Source: Bacillus_BD sp050389805
Lineage (GTDB): Bacteria > Bacillota > Bacilli > Bacillales > Cytobacillaceae
Direction of reading: 5' to 3'
Assembly (NCBI RefSeq): GCF_050389805.1
Contig: NZ_CP130945.1
Span: forward strand, 1,178,001-1,242,000
Length of the DNA: 64,000 nt
Below the pieces are notes generated by a model. It did not search any database and was not told where the DNA came from. It worked only from the letters and a program-made list of their open reading frames with translations. Shown here piece after piece: positions 16,524 through 25,822 of this stretch. The position numbers and the translations under genes are program-made. Every line of letters starts with the position of its first letter. Position 1 is the first letter of the stretch.

Positions 16524-18701
16524 TCATTGTCGTGGCGCAACTTCGTCCTCAATCGGCCACTGTATTTTGAGATCATCCCCCGGTTCAATTTTTCCATAAA
16601 AAGTGGTTTGAACATTATTTCGCAATAAAGTAAAACGACCTGATGATTTTTGTGGGATTTTAATTTGAACATGCTTAAATAAATCTTGAAAAATAAAAGG
16701 TTCCATTTTATGCTGTTCATACGTAATCACATCGCCATCATGAATCCAATCATCAAAAGATAAAATCGCGTCCCCCCTTTTAAACTCAGTGATGTTTTTG
16801 GTTAGGTGAAGAGCTTTTCCGTTAAATGTAACGGGGATACTTTGTGTAAGGATGATTTGTTTTATTTCCGCTAATTGTTGTAGTGTCGGTTTTTGTTTTT
16901 CCTCAATGACCAATTCGTCTAGGTGATCATAGCTACTTGTTGGTTTAGCTTCTATACCATTCTTGAATAATTTTCCTGAAAATGGTGGAATGAAGGTCTC
17001 TTTGCCATTTAAATTAATCTGAAAAGGTCTAAGTTTTTCTAATTCATTCTTCAAATTCAACTCTTTTAACAGAGCTTCAATTGTTTCTGGAAATTCACAT
17101 TTTATCTGGTCACGGTCTGAGATAACATGTTCAGGGGATGCGATACTTCCGTTACAAGTGATTGTAGCCTGAATATGATACGATTTTTCGTTTATTTTAA
17201 TTGTTTTCTCTGGAATGCCATCCAGTAAATCCTTTATATAAACAGTCGGTTGTTCACCGTCTTTACCTTTAATCGCAACAAGATAGTCGCCATTTTCTAT
17301 CGGATCATCTAAACTACATAGAACGCCATTTCTCATAAGAGTGGGAACCTCACCATGACTGCCCGGAATCGTTATCGTTTGACCATTGAGTGTGATGATT
17401 AAGGCCATTCCGGGTTTTCCAAATAATTTATTGATCTTAATTCCACTAGCAAGCAGACAATCACCAGCTGTTAATTCATTCACCTCAAATAAACGAACAG
17501 GTTGTTCATTTACATAGACGGACCGATATTGAACGGGTGAATTTTGAGCAGTGATGGCAATTCCAATTGGAGTTACTAACTCGGGACCTTTTTCAATCTT
17601 GTCTGCTAGTGTAACGGATTTAATGGCATTAATATCTCTTATGGCAACACGGTTTTCAGGAAGATTTAATTCTTGAGTCATTTTTTTAGTGATTTCAGGA
17701 GTAAGACTGCCCCCACCAACAAGCATGACTGCCTTAGGGGGATTACTGTTGTTCAATTTTAATATTTCCTCACAGATTGATTTTGCTAATTTGTCAAGTA
17801 CAGGTGTGATATTTTGAATGACTTCTTTTTTCGACACTTCTGTCTCAAATCCTAATATATCCACGATTTGGATTTGGTCATTTGTTAATAGATCTCTTTT
17901 AGCTTTCTCTGCTAATGGGAAATCGAGTAAGTATTGATCGCTAATCGCCTCAGTTATTTCATCACCAGCTACGGGTACCATCCCATATGCAATAACGGTT
18001 CCAGAATCTGTAATGGCGATATCTGATGTACCAGCTCCGATATCTACAAGTGCAACATTTAATCTTCTCATGGATTGTGGGATTAACACATTAATTGCGG
18101 CAATTGGCTCTAATGTTAGTGCTTCCATTTCCAATTCGGAACGTTGAAGTGCAGCTATTAATGATTCAACGACAACTCTTGGTAAAAAGGTAGCAATGAT
18201 TTCAACAGAAGCTTGATCGCCTTGTTGATCAATTAAATTTCCAATCGGTTCATGATCCAATTGATAATTTAAAACCGAATAACCCACACAATAATAATGT
18301 TGATGTTTTTCACCATTATTCTCTTTTTCTGCTACGAGGGCTTGCGCCTGTTGAACCGCGCTTAATTCCAAATGCAATATATCGTCTTTTTCAATCATCG
18401 GCTTCCCAGCAATGTCAATGGTCATTCTAGCACGCTCGGTCTTTAAGGCACGACCTGCTGCTGCCACACTTACCTTATTTAAAGGACCATGTTTCTTTTC
18501 TAATTCTGTTTTTATCTTTTTGATAATTTTAGAAACAGCTAATACATCATGAATTTGACCATCTAACATTGCTCGTTCAGAATGTTCAATTGATAAAATG
18601 TCGAGTACATGATAGTCTTCCTCGTTCCGTTCCTCTAATATAATGCCTACGACCGTTCGAGTTCCAATATCTAAGGCAAAAAGTTTTTTCCGTTTTTCCA
18701 A
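16524..18701 (-). CDS. FtsA-like actin-fold ATPase with C-terminal repeat domains
   Basis: A 725-residue protein. Residues 1 to about 390 are an FtsA/PilM-type actin fold: phosphate 1 LDIGTRTVVG (about 10-19), phosphate 2 VALVDIGAGTSDIAI (about 216-230) and adenosine motif AVMLVGGGSLTPEI (about 325-338). Residues 395-720 hold about five sections of 55-70 residues, each built around a strand pattern like x-I-x-x-N-G-x-x and a later L-x-x-G-D, reminiscent of beta-grasp or SLBB folds. B. cereus-group genomes carry such a gene annotated as FtsA, separate from the division ftsA. The frame is open 30 codons upstream, but a TTG with an AAGAGGTG site at correct spacing marks the start. Role unknown. 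Confidence 0.75.
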   Translation of the reverse strand: MEKRKKLFALDIGTRTVVGIILEERNEEDYHVLDILSIEHSERAMLDGQIHDVLAVSKIIKKIKTELEKKHGPLNKVSVAAAGRALKTERARMTIDIAGKPMIEKDDILHLELSAVQQAQALVAEKENNGEKHQHYYCVGYSVLNYQLDHEPIGNLIDQQGDQASVEIIATFLPRVVVESLIAALQRSELEMEALTLEPIAAINVLIPQSMRRLNVALVDIGAGTSDIAITDSGTVIAYGMVPVAGDEITEAISDQYLLDFPLAEKAKRDLLTNDQIQIVDILGFETEVSKKEVIQNITPVLDKLAKSICEEILKLNNSNPPKAVMLVGGGSLTPEITKKMTQELNLPENRVAIRDINAIKSVTLADKIEKGPELVTPIGIAITAQNSPVQYRSVYVNEQPVRLFEVNELTAGDCLLASGIKINKLFGKPGMALIITLNGQTITIPGSHGEVPTLMRNGVLCSLDDPIENGDYLVAIKGKDGEQPTVYIKDLLDGIPEKTIKINEKSYHIQATITCNGSIASPEHVISDRDQIKCEFPETIEALLKELNLKNELEKLRPFQINLNGKETFIPPFSGKLFKNGIEAKPTSSYDHLDELVIEEKQKPTLQQLAEIKQIILTQSIPVTFNGKALHLTKNITEFKRGDAILSFDDWIHDGDVITYEQHKMEPFIFQDLFKHVQIKIPQKSSGRFTLLRNNVQTTFYGKIEPGDDLKIQWPIEDEVAPRQ

Positions 18702-18904
18702 ACAGATACACCTCTTTAAAATAGGTTTTATATACAATAATTTCTTTAATACATAAAAGCGTTTAAGCAAAAAAGAAAAAATGCGTGACAATTAAAATTA
18801 ATTCATATATAATAACCGTAATCATAAAAAATGTATCATATTTTCATAGGTCGATAAGAAAATTAATGATTCGTTTTTTGAATCGATATAAAGGGGCGAA
18901 AAAA

Positions 18905-19981
18905 GTGGGAAATAATGAATTGGATCAATTAAGACAACGTGTAGAAGAGATTAACCTACAACTATTAGATTTAATTAATGAAAGAGCACGAGCAGTACAA
19001 GAAATTGGTCGCGTAAAGGAAACTCAGGGTGTTAACAAATATGACCCTGTTCGTGAACGTCATATGTTAGATTTAATTAAAGAAAAGAATAATGGTCCTT
19101 TTGAAGACTCTGTTATTATCCACCTTTTTAAGCAAATTTTTAAAGCAGGTTTAAATTTACAAGAGGATGACCAGAAAAAGGCATTACTTGTTTCTCGTAA
19201 GAAGAAGGCTGAAGATACACTTGTTACAGTAAAAGATGAAGTGATTGGAAACGGTATTCCGAGCTTTGTCTTTGGACCATGTTCTGTTGAATCTTATGAG
19301 CAAGTTGCAGCGGTTGCGGCATCTGTAAAAGCGAAAGGACTGAAGTTACTTCGCGGTGGGGCCTATAAGCCTAGAACATCGCCTTATGATTTCCAAGGGC
19401 TTGGCGTAGAAGGCTTAAAAATCTTAAAGAGAGTTGCGGATGAGTTTGATTTAGCTGTTATTAGTGAGATTGTGACTCCAACGGATATTGAAAAGGCCTT
19501 AGATTATATTGATGTGATTCAAATTGGTGCCCGGAATATGCAGAACTTTGAATTACTGAAAGCTGCTGGTTCTGTGAATAAGCCTGTGCTTTTAAAGCGT
19601 GGTCTTGCTGCAACATTAGATGAATTCATTCATGCTGCTGAATACATTATGTCACAGGGAAACAGTCAAATCATTCTATGTGAACGTGGAATCCGCACAT
19701 ATGAAAGAGCGACAAGAAATACATTAGATATTTCGGCTGTACCGATTCTTAAACAAGAAACGCACTTACCAGTAATGGTTGATGTAACGCATTCGACTGG
19801 TAGAAAAGATATTTTACTTCCATGTGCGAAAGCGGCGCTCGCTATCGGTGCGGATGGTGTCATGGCTGAGGTACATCCGGATCCAGCAGTAGCTCTGTCA
19901 GACTCTGCTCAGCAAATGGATATTCCTCAATTTGATGAGTTCTGGAATGAAATTCAAAAAACTGCATTCGTGAATGCATAA
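18905..19981 (+). CDS. aroA: Bifunctional chorismate mutase / DAHP synthase AroA
   Basis: First enzyme of the shikimate pathway, joining phosphoenolpyruvate and erythrose 4-phosphate, with an N-terminal chorismate mutase domain that serves as feedback sensor. Residues 1-85 are the AroQ-type mutase (LRQRVEEINLQLLDLINERARAV). Residues 100-358 are the class I-beta DAHP synthase barrel (FGPCSVESYEQV, KLLRGGAYKPRTSPY, QIGARNMQNF, DVTHSTGRKD). The frame is open from 18785, but the GTG at 18905 with the AAAGGGG site matches the known N-terminus. Divergent from the FtsA-like gene. Confidence 0.93.
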   Translation: MGNNELDQLRQRVEEINLQLLDLINERARAVQEIGRVKETQGVNKYDPVRERHMLDLIKEKNNGPFEDSVIIHLFKQIFKAGLNLQEDDQKKALLVSRKKKAEDTLVTVKDEVIGNGIPSFVFGPCSVESYEQVAAVAASVKAKGLKLLRGGAYKPRTSPYDFQGLGVEGLKILKRVADEFDLAVISEIVTPTDIEKALDYIDVIQIGARNMQNFELLKAAGSVNKPVLLKRGLAATLDEFIHAAEYIMSQGNSQIILCERGIRTYERATRNTLDISAVPILKQETHLPVMVDVTHSTGRKDILLPCAKAALAIGADGVMAEVHPDPAVALSDSAQQMDIPQFDEFWNEIQKTAFVNA

Positions 19982-19989
19982 TTAATGTA

Positions 19990-20020
19990 GAAACCTTCCT
20001 TTTTGGAAGGTTTTTTTATA
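19990..20020 (+). terminator. Terminator after aroA
   Basis: A nine-bp stem (aaaccttcc / ggaaggttt) with a ttttt loop and seven T. Confidence 0.9.
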
Positions 20021-20224
20021 AGTTTTTCGTAAAAAGACATGAAAAATATGTTAAAATTAGAAATTAATATTGCAGCTTTACATGGACTCACGTATAGTAA
20101 GTGAAGTGTTTAAAAATATAAATGTTTAGTCTATTTTACTTTTTAAAAAATGGAATTTAACAAATAAGGGTATTATAAATTTAACGAAAAGATGCAATGG
20201 ATTTATCAATAAGGAGTGGAAAAG

Positions 20225-21229
20225 ATGAACAACATCACGATTTATGATGTGGCACGGGAAGCCAATGTATCGATGGCGACGGTTTCTCGGGTAGTTAATG
20301 GGAATCCAAATGTAAAGCCAACAACTAGAAAAAAGGTAATGGAAGTCATTGATCGTTTAGGTTATCGTCCCAATGCGGTTGCAAGAGGTTTAGCAAGTAA
20401 AAAAACGACAACGGTAGGGGTTATTATTCCTGATATTTCAAGTATGATTTTTGCTGAATTAGCTAGGGGAATCGAAGACATCGCTACCATGTACAACTAT
20501 AACATCATTTTAAGTAATTCGGATCAAAATATGGATAAAGAATTACGATTGTTAAATACGATGCTTGGTAAACAAGTAGACGGTATTGTCTTTATGAGTG
20601 GTAATATTACGGAGGAACATATCTCTGAATTTGAAAAATCTCCAGTTCCGATTGTTTTGGCAGGGGCAATGGAAGAAACAGGGAGAATCCCTTCAGTAAA
20701 TATTGATCATGAACAAGCTGTGTATGATGCCATCAATACATTTATTGAGCAAGGTCATAAGAAAATTGCCATGTTGATAGGCCCTTTACATGAACCCGTT
20801 AATTCTGAGAGAAAAATGGCTGGCTACAAACGTGCACTAAGTGAAGCAGGCATTGAGTTTAATGAGGATTTCGTTCAGGAAGGCGATTATACATATGATT
20901 CAGGAATTGAAGCTTTTGAGAAATTTCTTGAATTAGATATAAAGCCATCAGCTGTATTTGTAGCATCTGACGAAATGGCCTTAGGGGTTGTGCACGGGGC
21001 AGAAGATAAAGGTTATACAATCCCAGATGATTTTGAGGTTATTACGTCTGAAAATACAAAGTTATCCTTAATGGTTCGTCCGCAATAAACAACAATTGTT
21101 CAGCCATTATATGATATTGGTGCCGTAGCGATGCGTTTATTAACGAAGTTAATGAATAAAGAGGAAGTAACAGAACAAAGGGTACTACTTCCACATCGAA
21201 TTGAAGTTAGAGATTCTACAAAACAATAA
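20225..21229 (+). pseudogene. ccpA: ccpA, broken by an in-frame TAA
   Basis: LacI-family catabolite control protein A, which with HPr-Ser-P represses or activates carbon genes at cre sites. The helix-turn-helix (ITIYDVAREANVSMATVSRVVNG) and most of the ligand-binding core are intact from the ATG at 20225, which has AAGGAG at proper spacing. At 21086-21088 a TAA stands where the family has Leu (RPQ-L-TT becomes RPQ-stop-TT; TTA to TAA is one base). The frame then continues with the normal C-terminus (VQPLYDIGAVAMRLLTKLMN ... PHRIEVRDSTKQ) to 21229. The conserved GFDN box just before is also altered to TSEN. Truncated product about 287 of 334 residues. Either a real pseudogene or allele, or a sequence error. 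Confidence 0.8.
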
Positions 21230-21253
21230 TGTGAAACACTTTTTGAGTTATGT

Positions 21254-21292
21254 TAAAGGTCACTGATTGATCAGTGACCTTTATTTATTTTT
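21254..21292. terminator. Bidirectional terminator between ccpA and acuC
   Basis: Near-perfect palindrome aaaggtcactgat-tg-atcagtgaccttt followed by T on the plus strand and A before it. It sits between convergent genes. Confidence 0.88.
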
Positions 21293-22444
21293 TATACTCC
21301 TAATGGGATATAGGGATTTCTCTAAGGTTTGTTTGTTTTTCTCTGAAATTTCGGCGCGTCTAGGTATAGGGGGATAGAGTTGTTCGTCATCTTCCCATCT
21401 TAATGGGAGCTTGTCTGAAGTATAAGGCTGCCATTTATTAACCCAGCTTGAAGGGAGTTCGGAAAGTTCAGACTTATTATCGGTCATCTCAAGCCAAATA
21501 TAGGCCCAAGCCCGAGGGACAACTCTCCAAATATCATAACCTCCACCTCCGACTGCAATCCATCTTCCGTCACAAAACTGATGAGCAATTTCATGTGCTA
21601 TTTTAGGAATTTCCTTAAATGATTTCATCGTAACCGACAGATGTGTCAAAGGGTCATAGTAATGAGCATCAGCGCCGTTTTGGGTTAAAATAACATCGGG
21701 TTTAAAAAACTCAGCCACTTCTATCATAGCGGTTTTACAGCAGTTCAGCCATGAATCATCCTCTGTAAAGGCATCTACAGGAACGTTAAAACTGAATCCA
21801 TAGCCTTGTCCCTGCCCCCTTTCTGTTATATTTCCAGTTCCTGGAAAGAGGTAGCGACCTGTTTCGTGTATTGATAATGTACAAACATTTGGATCATCAT
21901 AGAATGACCATTGAACTCCATCCCCATGGTGGGCATCCGTATCAATGTATAATACACGTGCTCCATATTTTTCTTGTAAGTATCTGATGGCGACTGAAGA
22001 ATCATTATAAATACAAAATCCGGAGGCTTTACCGCTAAATCCATGGTGCAGACCTCCACCAAGATGCAGGGCATGACGTACTTTTCCACTCATGACATAG
22101 TCAGCCGCTGTTAGAGTACCTCCAACGAGAAGAGAACTTGCCTCATGCATATTAAAAAATATCGGGGTATCCTCAGTACCAAGTCCATAATTTTCAGCCA
22201 CTTCTGTTGAGAGATTACCGTGCCCTGCCGATGTGACAGCGTTAACATAATCCTGATCATGGATAAGGAGCAGTTCCTCTTGTGTAGCTCTTCGCGGTGA
22301 TATAATTTGCCGATTTTGGATGGCATCCACTTTTTCAAGAAGATCAAGTGTAACTTGTATTCTTAATTGATTAAAAGGATGGTGTTGGTTAAATTTATAG
22401 TTTAATAGTTCAGGAGAGTAAATAAAAACGGATTCATCTTTCAT
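21281..22444 (-). CDS. acuC: AcuC, deacetylase of the histone-deacetylase fold
   Basis: Zn-dependent protein lysine deacetylase that reactivates acetylated AcsA in Bacillus. 387 residues. The class I HDAC core is intact: GGGLHHGFSG (His pair), DTDAHHGDGVQW (Asp/His metal ligands), GADAHYYDPLTHL (second metal Asp region) and VGGGGYDIWRV (catalytic Tyr). Its ATG overlaps the acuB stop by ATGA, and the acuA-acuB-acuC order is the same as in B. subtilis, divergent from acsA. Confidence 0.95.
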   Translation of the reverse strand: MKDESVFIYSPELLNYKFNQHHPFNQLRIQVTLDLLEKVDAIQNRQIISPRRATQEELLLIHDQDYVNAVTSAGHGNLSTEVAENYGLGTEDTPIFFNMHEASSLLVGGTLTAADYVMSGKVRHALHLGGGLHHGFSGKASGFCIYNDSSVAIRYLQEKYGARVLYIDTDAHHGDGVQWSFYDDPNVCTLSIHETGRYLFPGTGNITERGQGQGYGFSFNVPVDAFTEDDSWLNCCKTAMIEVAEFFKPDVILTQNGADAHYYDPLTHLSVTMKSFKEIPKIAHEIAHQFCDGRWIAVGGGGYDIWRVVPRAWAYIWLEMTDNKSELSELPSSWVNKWQPYTSDKLPLRWEDDEQLYPPIPRRAEISEKNKQTLEKSLYPIRSIKNK

Positions 22445-23091
22445 TTACTCATCCCCGGTAAGTTAGGCCATAATACTTCATAGCCTGCATTTATTAAGTC
22501 GTCAATAATGTCAATCGGGTTAATGGTTTGCACCCGGATAACAAACACTTTGAATCTTTCATCCTTTTTATCAGGGTATAAAAGAACACTTAAAATCTTC
22601 GCTTTACGAACATGGAAAAATTTAGTCACCTCATAAAGAACACCCGCTTGATTGGGTACTTTAACCTCGATTTGAGATCCTGGTTGATGGGCACCGGTTA
22701 ACTCAACCAATGAATGAAGTAAATCAGAGGTAGTAATAATGCCAACTAATTTATGATCTTGAACAATAGGCAAGCAGCTAATTTTATGCTCATAAAAGAT
22801 CGACCCAATTTCCTCAACAAAATCAAGGGGGTGTCCGGTGATGATATCTTTCTGCATGATTTTGTTTACAGGTAATTGATGCACATCCTTTTCTTTTTCC
22901 GTATCTAATAAAATGGATGGTAATGCATCTCGAATATCGCGGTCAGAAATGAGCCCAATTAAACAATCTTTTTCATCTGTTATCGGAATATGTCTAATTT
23001 TATACTGATGCATCAGAGTATGTGCTTCCAATATCGTTTGATACTCTTTCAGTGTAATTAATTTTTTTGTCATGATTTCCTCAACAATCAT
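22441..23091 (-). CDS. acuB: AcuB, CBS-ACT domain protein
   Basis: A 216-residue protein with two CBS domains (about 5-60 and 77-130) and a C-terminal ACT domain (about 140-210, SQIEVKVPNQAGVLYEVTKFF). It is part of the acetoin/acetate utilisation cluster. The biochemical role is not settled; CBS pairs usually bind adenosine nucleotides and could sense energy state for the AcuA/AcuC cycle. It overlaps acuC by four bases. Confidence 0.92.
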   Translation of the reverse strand: MIVEEIMTKKLITLKEYQTILEAHTLMHQYKIRHIPITDEKDCLIGLISDRDIRDALPSILLDTEKEKDVHQLPVNKIMQKDIITGHPLDFVEEIGSIFYEHKISCLPIVQDHKLVGIITTSDLLHSLVELTGAHQPGSQIEVKVPNQAGVLYEVTKFFHVRKAKILSVLLYPDKKDERFKVFVIRVQTINPIDIIDDLINAGYEVLWPNLPGMSK

Positions 23092-23154
23092 AAAAATAAT
23101 CCCTCTTTCTATTGTCTAGCAAGTGCTTTTGCCCCACAGCCCTATCGTTTTCTA

Positions 23155-23787
23155 CTAATACATAAATCTATTCTTGAAACGAATTTGATCAAATTTTTCA
23201 ATCGATTCTTGTTGGACTCGACTTCCGATTCTTACCATTAGACAGTTAGCGGGGTGGGAACAGATTTCGGGATCGTCTGTTGCATACCATTGCAACCCAC
23301 TAGTGTTCATCATTTTCTCTAACATTTTCCGATAGTCCCAAACGTTTAATCCTGTTCCTTTTAAATCCCAATGCCAGTAGTATTCTGTGGTAATGATAAT
23401 ATAGTCCTCCATCGCATCGTCCATCATCGAGACGTGTAAAATATTTTTCCCCACTCCCAATCCCCGAAATGCAGGGATAATTTCAATGGCGCCTAATTCG
23501 ATTAGGTTATCAATATTTCCCTCAGACCATCTCTCAAGGGGATCAGGATATAAATAAGTTGCATAACCGACAATAGTTTTGTTTTCTCTAACAAGGATAA
23601 TTCTACCCTCTGGTAAATGTGCTATTTCAATTAGCGCCTCAAATTGATTCTCAGGAGGGCGAAAGGCAGTAAGTTCTTCATGAAATGATAAATCTCTTAA
23701 ACATTCGCTTGAAACAGGACCTTCAATGATCAAATTACCTAAAGGTGTCGACAATTCTTTTTGATAATATGTTTTATGATGTTTCAA
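23155..23787 (-). CDS. acuA: AcuA, protein acetyltransferase (GNAT)
   Basis: A 210-residue GNAT acetyltransferase that inactivates AcsA by acetylating its active-site lysine. The acetyl-CoA motif appears as IIPAFRGLGVGKNILHVSMMD (about 109-129, R/Q-x-x-G-x-G type). The start is a TTG with an AGGTGA site about nine bases upstream. Divergent from acsA, sharing a 238-base control region, with acuB 63 bases downstream. Confidence 0.93.
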   Translation of the reverse strand: MKHHKTYYQKELSTPLGNLIIEGPVSSECLRDLSFHEELTAFRPPENQFEALIEIAHLPEGRIILVRENKTIVGYATYLYPDPLERWSEGNIDNLIELGAIEIIPAFRGLGVGKNILHVSMMDDAMEDYIIITTEYYWHWDLKGTGLNVWDYRKMLEKMMNTSGLQWYATDDPEICSHPANCLMVRIGSRVQQESIEKFDQIRFKNRFMY

Positions 23788-23957
23788 ATTTTAGTCACCT
23801 ACTCTGTCATTAGAAGCTGATTTGTTTTATGCTGTTTTACTAAGTAGTAAGACCGTGCATTTATCTTTATTATACAAAAAAATTTATCGGTAAAGGTTCT
23901 TTTTACGGAAAAATTTTTATATTTTTCTAAAAGGTTCAAATTTTCGTAACATTGTTA

Positions 23958-23986
23958 TTGAATATTCAAAAAAATAAGAATATAAT
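23958..23986 (+). promoter_or_regulatory. Sigma-A promoter of acsA with a palindrome on the -35 box
   Basis: TTGAAT (23958-23963), 17-base spacer, TATAAT (23981-23986). A second TATAAT-like box lies at about 23998. The -35 box is half of a perfect 12-bp palindrome, ttgaatattcaa (23958-23969), which could be an operator. I could not see a good cre site (TGWAANCGNTNWCA) in the acuA-acsA gap. Confidence 0.6.
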
Positions 23987-24025
23987 TATTTCTGTACTAT
24001 AATAGTTAAAAGGAGGATCCTATGA

Positions 24026-25741
24026 ATGAAAGTTGAAGCGATACCAGCAAGTATAGGAAAATATAATCTAGCAAATTACGAAGAAACCTATAAGCATTTT
24101 GACTGGACAGAAGCAGAAAAGAACTTTTCTTGGCATGAAACTGGTCAGTGGAATATGGCTTATGAAGCAATTGACAGACATGCTGAATCTTATAGAAAAA
24201 ATAAAATTGCTTTATACTATGATGATGGGCAACGTAAAGATAAGTATACATTTAAGGAAATGAAGGATCTTTCAAATAAAGCGGGGAATCTATTTAAACA
24301 ATTTGGAGTAGAAAAAGGGGACCGGGTGTTTATCTTTATGCCGCGCTCACCTGAACTGTACTTCTCTGTATTAGGAGCAATAAAACTAGGAGCTATTGTC
24401 GGTCCTTTATTCGAGGCTTTTATGGAAGGCGCTGTGCGTGACCGATTATTAGACAGTGAAGCAAAGGTAATTGTAACAACGAAGACGTTATTGTCTCGGA
24501 TTCCTGTTCAAGACTTACCTTTATTACAACATATATTTGTTATTGATGAAAATGTAGATGAAACGGAAAAGGTTATTGATTTTAATAAAAGATTTCAAGA
24601 GGCCAGCTCTAAATTAGATATTGAATGGGTGGACCGATATGATGGACTCATTCTTCACTATACTTCAGGTTCAACAGGAAAGCCAAAAGGTGTACTACAT
24701 GTTCACAATGCGATGATCCAACAGTATCAAACAGCTAAATGGGTTCTTGATTTAAAAGATGATGATGTATATTGGTGTACAGCGGATCCTGGCTGGGTAA
24801 CCGGAACTTCCTATGGGATCTTTGGACCTTGGTTAACGGGTACCTCCAATTTGATCGTTGGCGGTCGATTTAATCCAGAGACATGGTACAAGATGCTAGA
24901 GGATTACGGGGTAACTGTTTGGTATAGTGCGCCAACTGCTTTCCGTATGCTGATGGGTGCAGGGGATGAAGTGGTAAAAAAATTTGATTTATCCAATCTA
25001 AGACATATTGTTAGTGTAGGGGAACCTTTAAATCCTGAGGTCGTACGCTGGGGTAATAAAGTTTTTGATTTAAGAATTCATGATACATGGTGGATGACAG
25101 AAACGGGAGCACAGCTTATCTGTAATTATCCGTGTATGGAAATCAAACCAGGATCAATGGGGAAACCAATTCCAGGTGTAATGGCTGCAATTGTGGATGA
25201 TCAAGGGAACGAACTACCGCCAAATCGAATGGGGAATTTAGCGATAAAAAAAGGCTGGCCATCTATGATGTATAAAATCTGGAATAACCCGCAAAAATAT
25301 GAATCTTATTTTATGCCAAATGACTGGTATGTTTCAGGCGATTCCGCTTATATGGATGAAGAAGGATATTTCTGGTTCCAAGGTAGAATTGATGATGTCA
25401 TTATGACTTCGGGCGAGCGTGTCGGTCCATTTGAAGTTGAAAGTAAGCTAGTTGAACATCCGGCTGTAGCCGAAGCGGGTGTGATTGGGAAACCGGATCC
25501 AGTTCGAGGAGAAATCATTAAAGCCTTTATTGCTTTACGTGCTGGATATGAGGTTTCAGACGAGTTGATTGATGATATTCGTCAATTTGTGAAAAAAGGT
25601 CTTGCTGCGCATGCGGCACCAAGAGAAATTGAATTCCGTGATAAATTACCAAAAACAAGAAGTGGTAAAATCATGCGTCGGGTATTAAAAGCATGGGAAC
25701 TTAATTTACCTACAGGTGATTTGTCTACGATGGAGGATTAA
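24026..25741 (+). CDS. acsA: Acetyl-CoA synthetase AcsA
   Basis: AMP-forming synthetase that activates acetate. 571 residues. The P-loop-like A3 motif YTSGSTGKPKG is at about 211-221, followed by DTWWMTETG (A5), the SGD/GRIDDVIMTSG hinge, and the A10 lysine in LPKTRSGKIMRR (about 542-553). That Lys is the residue controlled by AcuA acetylation and AcuC deacetylation, whose genes are divergent here. An AGGAGG site is spaced nine bases from the ATG at 24026; an out-of-frame ATG lies four bases earlier. Confidence 0.96.
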   Translation: MKVEAIPASIGKYNLANYEETYKHFDWTEAEKNFSWHETGQWNMAYEAIDRHAESYRKNKIALYYDDGQRKDKYTFKEMKDLSNKAGNLFKQFGVEKGDRVFIFMPRSPELYFSVLGAIKLGAIVGPLFEAFMEGAVRDRLLDSEAKVIVTTKTLLSRIPVQDLPLLQHIFVIDENVDETEKVIDFNKRFQEASSKLDIEWVDRYDGLILHYTSGSTGKPKGVLHVHNAMIQQYQTAKWVLDLKDDDVYWCTADPGWVTGTSYGIFGPWLTGTSNLIVGGRFNPETWYKMLEDYGVTVWYSAPTAFRMLMGAGDEVVKKFDLSNLRHIVSVGEPLNPEVVRWGNKVFDLRIHDTWWMTETGAQLICNYPCMEIKPGSMGKPIPGVMAAIVDDQGNELPPNRMGNLAIKKGWPSMMYKIWNNPQKYESYFMPNDWYVSGDSAYMDEEGYFWFQGRIDDVIMTSGERVGPFEVESKLVEHPAVAEAGVIGKPDPVRGEIIKAFIALRAGYEVSDELIDDIRQFVKKGLAAHAAPREIEFRDKLPKTRSGKIMRRVLKAWELNLPTGDLSTMED

Positions 25742-25770
25742 TGAGATTGGCAATTCATTGTTCCGTGCAG

Positions 25771-25812
25771 AAAAAAGCACCCCTTATTGTGAAGAGGTGC
25801 TTTTTTTCTTAG
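25771..25812. terminator. Bidirectional terminator between acsA and the PBP gene
   Basis: Stem aaaaaagcacccctt / aagaggtgctttttt with a six-base loop, A-rich on one side and T-rich on the other. Confidence 0.88.
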
Positions 25813-25822
25813 GTTATTTTGT

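Noticed and set aside
18702..18791. Thirty extra N-terminal codons of the FtsA-like gene
   Set aside because: The segment contains the AAGAGGTG ribosome binding site used by the TTG at 18701 and has basic, unlike composition.
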